Position numbers and translations under genes: made by a program
Notes under the pieces: generated by a model
What the model was told of the DNA's origin: nothing
Seen by the model: only the letters and a program-made list of their open reading frames with translations
Database searches by the model: none
In this document: in pieces, positions 53,817 to 62,016 of the stretch
Numbering within the stretch: the stretch's first letter is position 1
How the letters are laid out: each line of letters begins with the position of its first letter
Assembly (NCBI GenBank): GCA_032464575.1
Contig: JAWDKM010000001.1
Span: forward strand, 124,001-188,000
DNA: 64,000 nt
From: Pontivivens sp032464575
GTDB taxonomy: Bacteria; Pseudomonadota; Alphaproteobacteria; Rhodobacterales; Rhodobacteraceae
Direction: 5' to 3'

Positions 53817-54437
53817 TCAGGCGTCGTCCGGGATCACGCCGAGCCCGCGCAGGTAGATGCCGACCCCCGATTCCAGAAGTTCCTCGGGCGAGAACGGTGC
53901 GCGTCCCCCCGGCGCCCCGCGGGCGAAGAGTTCCACGACGCCGTGGCTCATCGCCCAGATATGATGGCTGACCATGGAGGGCGGCGGGCGGCGGTCGGGG
54001 GGCAGGTGGGCCGTCATCGTCTCGGCCGCGCGCGTCAACACCCGCGTCGCCCGCTCCTCCGCAGCCGCCAGATCAGGATTGCCCGCCACCGACACGCCGC
54101 TTTCGAACATCGCGATATAATGCCCGGGCTGACGGCGCGCGAAGTGCAGGTAGGCCCGGCCCACCGTCTCGAACGCCGCGATGGGCGAGGGCTGCCCGCC
54201 CGCATAGGCGTGCTCCAGGAGGTCCGCGAACATCTCGTAGCCCTGCCGCGCGACCTCCTCGATCAGCTCCTCGCGGCCCTTGAAGTGGCGGTAGGGCGCC
54301 GCCGCCGACACGCCCGCCAGCCGCGCGGCCTCGGCCAGAGTGAAGCCGTTCGGCCCCTTCTCCTCGATCAGGCTCAGCGTTGCCTCGACCAGAGCCTGGC
54401 GCAGGTTGCCGTGGTGATAGCCCTTCCTCTCAGGCAT
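53817..54437 (-). CDS. TetR/AcrR-family regulator
   Basis: 206 residues. HTH at about 6-55 (YHHGNLRQALVEATLSLIEE, FTLAEAARLAGVSAAAPYRH) and the WHG-type C-terminal domain (YLHFARRQPGHYIAMFESG, SHHIWAMSHGVVELFARG). Similar in layout to the TetR at 13317. It overlaps the ppk2 stop by eight bases and is the last gene of the metA-ppk2 operon, which it may autoregulate. Confidence 0.9.
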   Translation of the reverse strand: MPERKGYHHGNLRQALVEATLSLIEEKGPNGFTLAEAARLAGVSAAAPYRHFKGREELIEEVARQGYEMFADLLEHAYAGGQPSPIAAFETVGRAYLHFARRQPGHYIAMFESGVSVAGNPDLAAAEERATRVLTRAAETMTAHLPPDRRPPPSMVSHHIWAMSHGVVELFARGAPGGRAPFSPEELLESGVGIYLRGLGVIPDDA

Positions 54438-55305
54438 CGCTGATCAGAAGCTCCGGCCCGCCCGAGATCGCGAGGTCGATCTCGCCCAGCGCGTCCATAT
54501 CCTTGCCGTAATATGGCAGGGCGTGCAGCACCCGGCGGATCACCGCGAGCCGCGCGCGCCGCTTGTCGTCGGCGCGGACCACGACCCAGGGCGCGTGATC
54601 GGAATGGCTGCGCGTGAGCGTCTCCTCGATCGCCGCCGTGTACGCGTCCCACTTCGCGAGGCCCTGCACGTCGATCCCCGACAGCTTCCATTGCTTGAGC
54701 GGATCGCTCTCGCGCGCGAGGAAGCGGCGGAGTTGTTCGGCCCGCCCCACGGTCAACCACATCTTGAAGAGGTGCACGCCCTCCTCGACCAGCATCTCCT
54801 CGAACTCGGGCACCTGGCCGAAGAAGCGCTCCCGCTCCTTGGGGGTGCAAAAGCCGAAGACATGCTCCACGACGCCACGGTTGTACCAGCTGCGGTCGAA
54901 GAGGGCGATGCGCCCCGCGGTCGGCAAGTGCTGGATGTAGCGCTGGAAATACCATTGCCCCCGCTCGACTTCCGTGGGTTTGGCCAGCGCCACCGTCGGG
55001 GCGATCCGTGGATTGAGGTTGGCGCGGAACCGGGTGATCGCCCCGCCCTTGCCCGCCGCATCGCGCCCCTCGAAGACGACGGCGACGCGGACGCCGCTTT
55101 CCTCCACCCAGGACTGCATCTTGACGAGTTCGATCTGCAGCCGGTCGAGGGCGGCCTCGTAGTCGTCCTTGTCCATCCGGTCGTCATAGGGAAAGCCGGG
55201 GGCGAGGATGTCCTTCTTGCCCGCCTCCTCGATCGCCTCGCGCACCGCTTTCGGCGCATCGTTCTTGTAGTAGTCGGTGACCTGTCCGATCAGGCTGCGG
55301 TCCAT
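54430..55305 (-). CDS. ppk2: Polyphosphate kinase 2
   Basis: Uses polyphosphate to phosphorylate nucleotides (typically GDP or ADP to the triphosphate). 291 residues, single-domain PPK2. The Walker A-like AVVFEGRDAAGKGGAITRF is at about 75, Walker B region FDRSWYNRGVVEHVFG and the lid near FLARESDPLKQWKLSGIDVQ. Overlaps the hydrolase stop by 16 bases. Nucleotide preference cannot be read from sequence. Confidence 0.94.
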   Translation of the reverse strand: MDRSLIGQVTDYYKNDAPKAVREAIEEAGKKDILAPGFPYDDRMDKDDYEAALDRLQIELVKMQSWVEESGVRVAVVFEGRDAAGKGGAITRFRANLNPRIAPTVALAKPTEVERGQWYFQRYIQHLPTAGRIALFDRSWYNRGVVEHVFGFCTPKERERFFGQVPEFEEMLVEEGVHLFKMWLTVGRAEQLRRFLARESDPLKQWKLSGIDVQGLAKWDAYTAAIEETLTRSHSDHAPWVVVRADDKRRARLAVIRRVLHALPYYGKDMDALGEIDLAISGGPELLISDA

Positions 55306-56141
55306 TCGGCCTCCCTCAGCCGCCCTATCGCGGCGAACATCTCGTCAGAGCGGGTATGATGGGGCATGTGGCCCGTGTCCACCAGCCGCGAGAGCCGCGC
55401 GCGTGGGAGGGCGCCGATCAGGCGCTCGGAATGGATGTGCAGCGGCACGACGAGGTCGTCGGTGCCGTGCAGGATCTCCACCGGCATGTCGAGCGCGGGA
55501 TAGCGCGGCGTCATCGCGACGAGCTGCGGTTTCAGCCGGTTGATGTCGGCGGCGTTGGCCCGCACCGTGCGGTAACGTAGCGCGAGCCCAGGGGAGAGGG
55601 CGTCGGGATACCCCTCCGGCATCGGATCGGGGGCGAAGACGCGGGCGAGAGCATTTTCCACCAGCTTCGGGCCGGCGAGCCGCGGCAGCACGGCGCTCGC
55701 CACGGGGCCGAGAACGGGCGCGTCTGCGAGGGCGTAGAGCCGGCCGGCCGTGCTCTCCCACTCGTGGCTGGGGGCCGCGAGCAGGCAGAGCGCCGTCACG
55801 CTGTCCGGTGCGTCGTCGGCCCAGGCCAGCGCGACCGAGCCGCCGAAGGAATGGCCGCAAAGGACGGCCTGCGTGATCCCGAGCGCCTCCGCCGCCTTGC
55901 GCAGATGCGCGGCCTGCACGTGAATGCTGTGGGCACCCCGGATCCGCTCCGAAAACCCGTGGCCGGGGCGGTCGAACGCCACCACGTCCCAGGCCGAGGC
56001 CAGCCGGTCGAAGAGCCGGAACGACCAGTCGCGCAGGGAACCGTTCGCCCCATGGATCAGCACCAGCGGCGGCCCGGACCCGGCGCGGCGGTAATGCACC
56101 CGCGCGCCGTCCACCGTCAGGAACGCGCCGGTCGGCGTCAC
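55290..56141 (-). CDS. Alpha/beta-fold hydrolase
   Basis: 283 residues with the fold's hallmark: oxyanion VLIHGANGSLRDWSF, nucleophile Ser in VLCGHSFGGSVALAWA, Asp in HGTDDLVV and His in VDTGHMPHHT. BchO/esterase-like by general pattern; substrate unknown. Starts within the metA stop (ATGA overlap). Cytosolic. Confidence 0.92.
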   Translation of the reverse strand: MTPTGAFLTVDGARVHYRRAGSGPPLVLIHGANGSLRDWSFRLFDRLASAWDVVAFDRPGHGFSERIRGAHSIHVQAAHLRKAAEALGITQAVLCGHSFGGSVALAWADDAPDSVTALCLLAAPSHEWESTAGRLYALADAPVLGPVASAVLPRLAGPKLVENALARVFAPDPMPEGYPDALSPGLALRYRTVRANAADINRLKPQLVAMTPRYPALDMPVEILHGTDDLVVPLHIHSERLIGALPRARLSRLVDTGHMPHHTRSDEMFAAIGRLREAEWTAA

Positions 56142-57046
56142 CCGTCCACCCAGCCGAAGGAGACGGTCTGGTAGATCTGGTTGATCCAGTTGCCGTAGAA
56201 GAGATGCGCGTGCGAGCGCCAGCGGTTCTCCGGCGTCCGGCTCGGGTCGTTCTCCGGATAGTAGTTCACCGGCACGTTGATCGGCGTCCCGTTCTTCACG
56301 TCGCGGTCGTATTCCTGCTTCAGCGTCCCGCTGTCATATTCCAGGTGGTTGAACATGTAGAGCGTGTTGTGCGCCGGATCCTCGACCAGGCACGGGCCCG
56401 CCTCGTCCGAGGCCACCAGCGTCGTCAGCCCCGCCCCGTCGAGATCGGGCTGGCGCACCTCCGTCCACCGGCTCACCGGGACGACGAAGCGGTCGGAGAA
56501 GCCGCGCAGATAGGGCGAGGTCGGCGCCCGCACCTTGTGCCAGAACGCGCCGAAGAGCTTCGCGTCGAGCGCGTGCTTCTGCACCCCGTGGAAGTGGTGC
56601 AGCATCGCCTGCCCACCCCAGCAGACGGCGAGCGTGTGGTGCACATGACTCTGCGTCCAGTCGAAGACCTCCTGCAGCTCGCCCCAATAGCTCACCTCCT
56701 CGAACGGTTTCAGCTCGATCGGCGCGCCGGTGATGATGAGCCCGTCGAAGCGCTGCTCCCGCGCCTCGGCGAAGGTGGTGTAGAACGCCTCCATATGCTC
56801 GCGCGAGGTGTTGCGCGACTGGTGCTCGGTCATGCGGATGAGCGTGAGTTCGATCTGGAGCGGCGTCGCCCCGATCAGCCGGGCGAACTGCGTCTCCGTC
56901 TGGATCTTCATCGGCATGAGGTTGAGGAGCGCGATCTGCAGCGGCCGGATGTCCTGGCGCACCGCGCGTTCGTCGGACATGACCATCACGCCCTCGTCCG
57001 TCAGCACCTTGTGGGCGGGCAGATCGGCGGGGATCTTGATGGGCAT
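56138..57046 (-). CDS. metA: Homoserine O-acetyltransferase, MetA type (Glu111)
   Basis: Activates homoserine in methionine synthesis. 302 residues of the MetA fold, with catalytic Cys142 (LAVCWGGQAMLHHFHG) and the His-x-Glu pair in MFNHLEYDSG. Position 111 is Glu (ITGAPIELKPFEEVSYW), where E. coli, a succinyltransferase, has Gly (APLGL). In published work a Glu at this site gives acetyl-CoA specificity, so acetylation is predicted although many databases name this family succinyltransferase. AAGGAGA lies before the ATG at 57046. I see no SAM riboswitch in the short gap upstream. Confidence 0.93.
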   Translation of the reverse strand: MPIKIPADLPAHKVLTDEGVMVMSDERAVRQDIRPLQIALLNLMPMKIQTETQFARLIGATPLQIELTLIRMTEHQSRNTSREHMEAFYTTFAEAREQRFDGLIITGAPIELKPFEEVSYWGELQEVFDWTQSHVHHTLAVCWGGQAMLHHFHGVQKHALDAKLFGAFWHKVRAPTSPYLRGFSDRFVVPVSRWTEVRQPDLDGAGLTTLVASDEAGPCLVEDPAHNTLYMFNHLEYDSGTLKQEYDRDVKNGTPINVPVNYYPENDPSRTPENRWRSHAHLFYGNWINQIYQTVSFGWVDG

Positions 57047-57102
57047 GGGGCTTCTCCTTCCGGCGGATCGCTGATGTAGGCGGGTCCGCCGGGGGCTGCA
57101 AG

Positions 57103-57960
57103 TCAGCGCTTCGTGAGCGCGTCGGCCACCAACCGCTCGAAATCGGCGGCGGAGCGGACGGCGGCGACGTCCGCCGCCTCCACCGTGATGCCGTGGCGGG
57201 CGAGGGCGGCATAGCGCGCCTGCCGCGTTTCGATCACCCGGCGGAAGGACCAGCGGATGAAGGCGTCGGGATCGACCTTGTCGGGTGCATCCCCGGTTTC
57301 GGCCAGCCAGTCGGCCCAATTCCGCGCGAGCTCCGCGGGGCGGTAGTACATCGGTTTCGGCTGCCGGTCGAAGCGGGCGACGAGCTCGTCCACATGCGCC
57401 TCATCCCCCTTGATCCAGACGAGGAGCAGGGCGGAGGTCAGGGCGGCGATCACCGGGTCATGCGGGTCGTCAGGCTCCACCACTTCGCAGATCGAGCCGC
57501 CGGTATCGCAGACGAAATGCGGGTAACCGTAGATCTCCCGCCCCCGCTCGACGAAGCGCACGGTGTCGATTAGGCTCGCCACCTCCGCCGCGCGGTGCTG
57601 CTCCTGCCGGCGCCTGTATTCCTCGGTCGGGATGCCGCCCTGCGCCGGATCGCCGGGCTTGCCGAGATACGTGGACAGCGGATCGAGATTGTCGAAGGTG
57701 ATGTTGGAGCCGATGTAAATCGAGTCCGACTTCAGCAGCTCCGCGAGGAACGGCACCTTCATCGCCTCGCGTTTGAAGTTGTCGACGATGTGCTCGCCCA
57801 TGTAGCGCGTGCCGATGCGGTAATCGACGGAGTAGTGGAACCAGCCGCCGGTGCGGCGCAGCAGGTCCGCCACATGCGTTTTGCCGAGGCCCGACATGCC
57901 GAAGAGCGCAACCCGCTTCTCCGGCGCGGTGCGCCAGCTCTCGGGCGTGGTGTAGATCAT
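57103..57960 (-). CDS. P-loop ATPase-like protein upstream of metA
   Basis: 285 residues with a Walker A motif in VALFGMSGLGKTHVADLLRR at about 17-36, then a long domain with FHYSVDYRIGTRYMGEHIVD and HFVCDTGGSICEVVEPDDPH. The family is known to me only as an ATPase of Rhodobacterales; no function is established. The ATG at 57960 has GGAGGA upstream. It is 28 bp after a DMT exporter gene and 56 bp before metA on the same strand. Confidence 0.85.
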   Translation of the reverse strand: MIYTTPESWRTAPEKRVALFGMSGLGKTHVADLLRRTGGWFHYSVDYRIGTRYMGEHIVDNFKREAMKVPFLAELLKSDSIYIGSNITFDNLDPLSTYLGKPGDPAQGGIPTEEYRRRQEQHRAAEVASLIDTVRFVERGREIYGYPHFVCDTGGSICEVVEPDDPHDPVIAALTSALLLVWIKGDEAHVDELVARFDRQPKPMYYRPAELARNWADWLAETGDAPDKVDPDAFIRWSFRRVIETRQARYAALARHGITVEAADVAAVRSAADFERLVADALTKR

Positions 57961-57988
57961 GCGGTCCTCCGGGCGGTGCCGACCCGGA

Positions 57989-58909
57989 TTAGCCGCTGGC
58001 CGTCCGCTTGAAAAGGGCGCGGTGCACCCGGCCGTCGATGACGATGAGACCCGCGGCGATGAGCGCCAGCCCGGCAAAGGCGGAGGCGGGCAGGCTCTCC
58101 CCCAGGAATGCCGCGCCCAGGCTGATCGCGACCGCCGGGATCAGCAGCGTGACGAGCATCAGGTTGCCCGACCCCGCGATGGCGAGGATGCGGTAGTAGA
58201 GCAGATACGCCCCCGCCGTGGCGACGACGGCGTAGTAGCCGATGGCCCCCCAGGTCGCCGGTTGCAGGGCCAGCGACGGTGGTCCCTCGACGATCCAGGC
58301 CAGCGGCAGCATCACGAGAAACGACGCGCTCAGCATCCCCGCCGCCGCGACCTCGGGCGGCAGGCCCTTGAGCATCACCCGCGCCCAGACCCCGGCCAGC
58401 GCGTAGGAGATCGTGCCGCCGATCACCGCGAGCTGCGCGATGGAGCGGATGTCGAAGCTCGCCAGGGCGCTCCACCCGATGATCGTCGCGACCCCGGCGA
58501 AGCCCAGCACCGTGCCGATACCCCGCGGCACCGTCAGCCGCTCGTCGCGCAGGAAGAGTGCCGCGGCCAGCACACCGAAGATCGCGGTGGCGGCGTTGAG
58601 GATCGACACCAGCCCGGTCTCGATCTGCGTCTGTCCCCAGGCCATCAAGGTGAACGGGATCACGTTGTTGAGCAGCCCCATGCCGAGGAACCCGACCCAG
58701 ACCCGCCGGCGGCGGGGCAGGGGATGGCGGCGCAGCAGCACCACCGCGATCAGCGCCAGCGCCGCCCACCCGACCCGATGGACGACCGAGGTCAGGAACC
58801 CGATCTCCCGCAGTGCGATCGCGATGGAGAAGAACGAGCCGCCCCAGATCAGCCCGAGCAGGAAGAGCTGCGCCCAGGCGGCGTTCGACATGGTCTGCTG
58901 CTGTGTCAT
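57989..58909 (-). CDS. DMT-superfamily (EamA) transporter (copy 1)
   Basis: 306 residues, ten membrane helices in two EamA repeats (AQLFLLGLIWGGSFFSIAIA, GVLAAALFLRDERLTVPRG, ATWGAIGYYAVVATAGAYLL, LIPAVAISLGAAFLGESLPA). Small-molecule exporter of unknown substrate. Starts at MTQQQTMSNAAWAQ; an internal ATG at residue 7 is possible. It is first in the row leading to the ATPase and metA, which makes an amino acid or metabolite exporter plausible. Confidence 0.9.
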   Translation of the reverse strand: MTQQQTMSNAAWAQLFLLGLIWGGSFFSIAIALREIGFLTSVVHRVGWAALALIAVVLLRRHPLPRRRRVWVGFLGMGLLNNVIPFTLMAWGQTQIETGLVSILNAATAIFGVLAAALFLRDERLTVPRGIGTVLGFAGVATIIGWSALASFDIRSIAQLAVIGGTISYALAGVWARVMLKGLPPEVAAAGMLSASFLVMLPLAWIVEGPPSLALQPATWGAIGYYAVVATAGAYLLYYRILAIAGSGNLMLVTLLIPAVAISLGAAFLGESLPASAFAGLALIAAGLIVIDGRVHRALFKRTASG

Positions 58910-58972
58910 GCGCCGGACGCTAGCGGGCGCCGCTGCGGCTCACCACCCATTTCCTGCGCCGGGTCGCGCGCC

Positions 58973-59005
58973 AAAAGAAAAGGCCCGCCACCAGGGACGG
59001 GCCTT
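58973..59005 (-). terminator. Rho-independent terminator after the FadL-like gene
   Basis: On the minus strand AAGGCCCG-10 nt-CGGGCCTT (59005-58980) is followed by a T-rich run (TTTTCTTTT across the stem end). It lies 22 bp past the stop of the porin gene. Confidence 0.8.
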
Positions 59006-59027
59006 GAAGGTCACAGGGGTGTTCTTG

Positions 59028-60218
59028 TCAGAGGCGGAAGCCGACGCGGATGCCGACGGCCAGCGCGTCGTTGTCCTCGAACGTGCCGAGGCTGTCGTTC
59101 GTGACATCGCCCAGATCCGTGTAGCTGATGCCGGCCGTGATCTTCATCTGGTCACGCTCGTAGACGCCCCCCAGGGTGTAGCCGATGCGGCCATTGACGG
59201 GGGTCAGCGGCGAGGCGTCGTCGGCCGGGCCCTCCTCCTCGTAGCTCACCGCGAAGGACATGGAGAAGTTGTCCGTCAGACGGCGACCCACGCCGAGCTG
59301 ATAGGCGAAGATGTTCTCTTCGTAGGATGCGATCGCCGCGCCGGTGTTGTCGGTAAACGCCTGGGGGGCCAGCTCGAACTCCTCGTAATCGGCGTAGCGG
59401 ATGCGGCCGAAGACGAGCGTGTTCGGTGCGACACCGGTCTGGAAGTCGAGGGTGAACGCGTCGGGGAATTCGGTCTCGGAGGTGCTGGCCTGGTCGGTGA
59501 CCGCGACCGGCGCGCCCGTGCTGCCGATGAAGACGCCGTTCTCCACCGTGTCGTTTCGGTGCTCGACCTCGGAGTGATAGGTCAGCGCCACGCGCAGCGC
59601 GATCTCGGGCCGCTCATAGGCGACACCGGCGACGTAGCCGAAGCCGATATCCGGATCGGCATCGACGGTGTAGTCGGTGATGTTTGCCACGATACCGGGG
59701 ATCGCCGCAGCCGGAACACCGGCTTCTGCAAGCCGCGCCGACGTTCCGGCACGCAGCTGCGCCGCTCCAACTGTCGCCTCGGCCTCGACGCGCTGCAGCT
59801 TCAGGCCGCCGTATACGGAAAAGCCGCTCTGCATGCGGTAGCGCAGCAGGCCGGTCAGCGCCTGGGAGTTCAGGTCCGACGACGTGCCGTCGAAGATGCT
59901 GCCTTCGTCGGGGTAGGACGTGTCGGAGCCGTAGGGTTGGTCCAGGATGAAGGCATAGGACCACTGGTCGTTGATGTCGGCCTTGTAGCCGCCGCTGTAG
60001 ATCGTGTAGTCCTCCGGCCCGTCACCGGTTTCGTTGCCCAGCGGGTCCTCACCGTCCACGTTCGCGAAGATGCGGCCGACGCCGACTTCGACGTAGCGGC
60101 CTTCCTCGAACAGGATGTTGATCGGTTGGCCGGAGCGGTCGAGGCCGGCGGCACCTGCACCGGTCCCTGCGACCGCGACGGCAGCCGTCGCGCACATCAG
60201 CTTCGTGATGTTCTTCAT
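59028..60218 (-). CDS. OmpP1/FadL-family outer membrane protein
   Basis: 396 residues: signal peptide (MKNITKLMCATAAVAVAGTG then AGA), then a long beta-barrel pattern of alternating hydrophobic and aromatic residues with Tyr-rich turns (ANVDGEDPLGNETGDGPED, YAFILDQPYGSDTSY, VFGRIRYADYEEFELAP) and a C-terminal FRL that ends the last strand. FadL proteins take up long-chain fatty acids and other hydrophobic compounds. GGGGGGG lies before the ATG. Single gene with its own terminator. Confidence 0.9.
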   Translation of the reverse strand: MKNITKLMCATAAVAVAGTGAGAAGLDRSGQPINILFEEGRYVEVGVGRIFANVDGEDPLGNETGDGPEDYTIYSGGYKADINDQWSYAFILDQPYGSDTSYPDEGSIFDGTSSDLNSQALTGLLRYRMQSGFSVYGGLKLQRVEAEATVGAAQLRAGTSARLAEAGVPAAAIPGIVANITDYTVDADPDIGFGYVAGVAYERPEIALRVALTYHSEVEHRNDTVENGVFIGSTGAPVAVTDQASTSETEFPDAFTLDFQTGVAPNTLVFGRIRYADYEEFELAPQAFTDNTGAAIASYEENIFAYQLGVGRRLTDNFSMSFAVSYEEEGPADDASPLTPVNGRIGYTLGGVYERDQMKITAGISYTDLGDVTNDSLGTFEDNDALAVGIRVGFRL

Positions 60219-60370
60219 GAGTGTCCCCCCCTTAGCGGGCCTGTAGCGCCTTCTCTCGTGACGCTTTGATTAAACGTGCGGGAACTGTGCGAAGTGCGAC
60301 AAATCCGGTCAATATCGGACGCCACGTCAACGCGGCGGACTGCTTGAAATGTTGTTGCGCAAACACAACC

Positions 60371-60402
60371 GAAAACACCGCCCCGGTTACCCGAGGCGGT
60401 GT
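60371..60402 (-). terminator. Rho-independent terminator of ppa
   Basis: Minus strand ACACCGCC-12 nt-GGCGGTGT (60402-60375), with an inner CGG/CCG pairing, followed by four T. It lies 30 bp past the ppa stop. Confidence 0.8.
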
Positions 60403-60431
60403 GCGTTCAACCACTGGTTTCGGGCTGGAGC

Positions 60432-60968
60432 CTACTTCTTCATCGCGTCGAGGGAGGTCTGCAGGATCTCCTCCGCCTCGGCCCGGTCGCCCCAGCCGAT
60501 GACCTTCACCCACTTGTCCGCCTCGAGGTCCTTGTAGTGCTCAAAGAAGTGCTTGATGCGCTCTCGCGTCTTCTCGGCGATGTCGGTGAGGTCCTTGATG
60601 TGCGCCTGGAAGGGATCGACCTTCTCGACCGGGACGGCGATCAGCTTGTCGTCCATGCCGCCGTCATCCTCCATCTTCAGCACGCCCACGGGACGGCAGC
60701 GGATGACGGTGCCCGGCGCCAGCGCGAATTCGGTGAGCACCAGCACGTCCGTGGGGTCGCCGTCGGCGTGCAGGGTGTTGGGCACGAAGCCGTAGTTGCA
60801 GGGATAGAACATCGGCGTGTTGACGATCCGGTCGACGAAGACGGCGCCGGACTCCTTGTCGATCTCGTACTTCACCGGCGCCCCGCCGCCCGCGCCGCCC
60901 GTGATCTCGATGACCACGTTGATGTCCCGGGGCGGGTTTTTGCCGGCGGGGATCTTGTCGATGTCCAT
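60432..60968 (-). CDS. ppa: Inorganic pyrophosphatase (family I)
   Basis: Hydrolyses pyrophosphate, pulling biosynthetic reactions forward. 178 residues with the metal-binding signature GDPTDVLVLTE (D-G-D-P-x-D-v-l) and conserved VEIT-like start, KYEIDKESGAVFVDRI and YPCNYGFVPNTL. GGAGAG precedes the ATG. Divergent from a TetR gene. Confidence 0.96.
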   Translation of the reverse strand: MDIDKIPAGKNPPRDINVVIEITGGAGGGAPVKYEIDKESGAVFVDRIVNTPMFYPCNYGFVPNTLHADGDPTDVLVLTEFALAPGTVIRCRPVGVLKMEDDGGMDDKLIAVPVEKVDPFQAHIKDLTDIAEKTRERIKHFFEHYKDLEADKWVKVIGWGDRAEAEEILQTSLDAMKK

Positions 60969-61048
60969 GTCGCGCTCTCCTGATGCGGTGCGTGTTCCGC
61001 GCGTCGCCTAGCATGGAGAGGGCGCGCGGGGGAAGGGCGCTTGAATTC

Positions 61049-61060
61049 ATGACCGGTCAT
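61049..61060. promoter_or_regulatory. 12-bp palindrome, candidate TetR operator
   Basis: ATGACCGGTCAT, a perfect palindrome, 16 bp before the chosen TetR start and about 80 bp from the divergent ppa start. Fits a self-regulated TetR-exporter pair. A T-rich run (ATTTTTTG) follows it. Confidence 0.5.
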
Positions 61061-61075
61061 ACACATTTTTTGTTC

Positions 61076-61699
61076 ATGACTACGCGTACACAAAATATGG
61101 ATGCCGACGAGACCCGCCCCGGCCGCCCCCGCAGCTTCGAGGAGCGGAAGGTGCTGGCCCGTGCGCTCGACACCTTCCGCGCCCACGGCTTCCGCGCCAC
61201 GACCTATACGATGCTGGAGCAGGCGACGGGCCTGCACCGCCAGAGCCTGCGCTACGCCTTCGGCGACAAGGCGGCGCTCTTCGCCACCGCGCTCGACGCC
61301 TATGCCGCGCGACGGTTGGCGGAGGTCGATGCGGCGCTCGCCGCACCCCATACGGTGGAGGCGCTGGAGCGGCTCACCGCGATCTTCCGCCGGGATGCTG
61401 CCGATGCCGCCGCGCCCGGCTGCCTGCTGGTTCGCTCGCTTGCCGAGATGGACCTGCCGGCGCCGCTGCGCACCGCCGCGCGCACCGCCTCCGACCGGAT
61501 CGAGGCCCGGATCGCCGACCGGCTCGGGGCAGGGCAGGCGGCGGGCGAGGTCCGCACGGACCTGCCGGCTTCCGCACTCGCCCGCCAGATCCTGTTGCTC
61601 GCCGACGGCGCCATGGTCCATGCCGCTGCCGGCGATCCGCCCGACGCGGCGCTCGCCGCCCTTCCGTCCCTCGTCCTCACCAAAGGAACCCCGTCATGA
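61076..61699 (+). CDS. TetR-family regulator of an SMR exporter
   Basis: 207 residues with HTH at about 20-65 (RSFEERKVLARALDTFRAHG, TYTMLEQATGLHRQSLRYAF) and a TetR C-terminal domain (AAPGCLLVRSLAEMDLPAPL). The true start is unclear: ATGs at 61049, 61076 and 61097 are in frame and none has a ribosome site. The 3' end overlaps the SMR gene by four bases (ATGA), so it probably represses that exporter. Confidence 0.86.
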   Translation: MTTRTQNMDADETRPGRPRSFEERKVLARALDTFRAHGFRATTYTMLEQATGLHRQSLRYAFGDKAALFATALDAYAARRLAEVDAALAAPHTVEALERLTAIFRRDAADAAAPGCLLVRSLAEMDLPAPLRTAARTASDRIEARIADRLGAGQAAGEVRTDLPASALARQILLLADGAMVHAAAGDPPDAALAALPSLVLTKGTPS

Positions 61700-62016
61700 T
61701 CGCCTGGCTCTACCTCGCCGTCGCTGCCCTCTTCGAGATCGCCTTCGCCATGAGCATGAAGTATTCCGAGGGGTTCAGCCGGCTCACGCCGACACTCGTC
61801 ACGGCGGTCGCCGTGGTCCTCGGCATCACGTTCCTCACGCTCGCGATGAAGACGCTGCCGGTCAGCGTTGCCTACCCGGTCTGGACCGGGGTCGGCACGC
61901 TGGGCACGGTGCTCTTGGGCTACCTGCTGCTCGGCGAGCAGATGACGACCGTGAAGCTCCTGTCGATCGTCGCCATCGTGGCGGGCGTCGCGGGCCTCAA
62001 GATCTCGACGCTGTGA
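61696..62016 (+). CDS. SMR-family multidrug exporter (EmrE/SugE-like)
   Basis: 106 residues, four helices, the standard SMR length. Glu14 (VAALFEIAFAMSMKYSEGFS) is the proton and drug site. Other family segments: TLAMKTLPVSVAYPVWTGVG, GTVLLGYLLLGEQMTTVKLL. Exports cationic compounds or guanidinium-type metabolites. Co-transcribed with the TetR gene; overlaps the convergent DMT gene by 20 bases. Confidence 0.93.
   Translation: MIAWLYLAVAALFEIAFAMSMKYSEGFSRLTPTLVTAVAVVLGITFLTLAMKTLPVSVAYPVWTGVGTLGTVLLGYLLLGEQMTTVKLLSIVAIVAGVAGLKISTL

Noticed and set aside
57047..57102. SAM-type riboswitch before metA
   Set aside because: Only 56 bases separate the ATPase stop and the metA ATG, and no SAM-II-like elements are visible.
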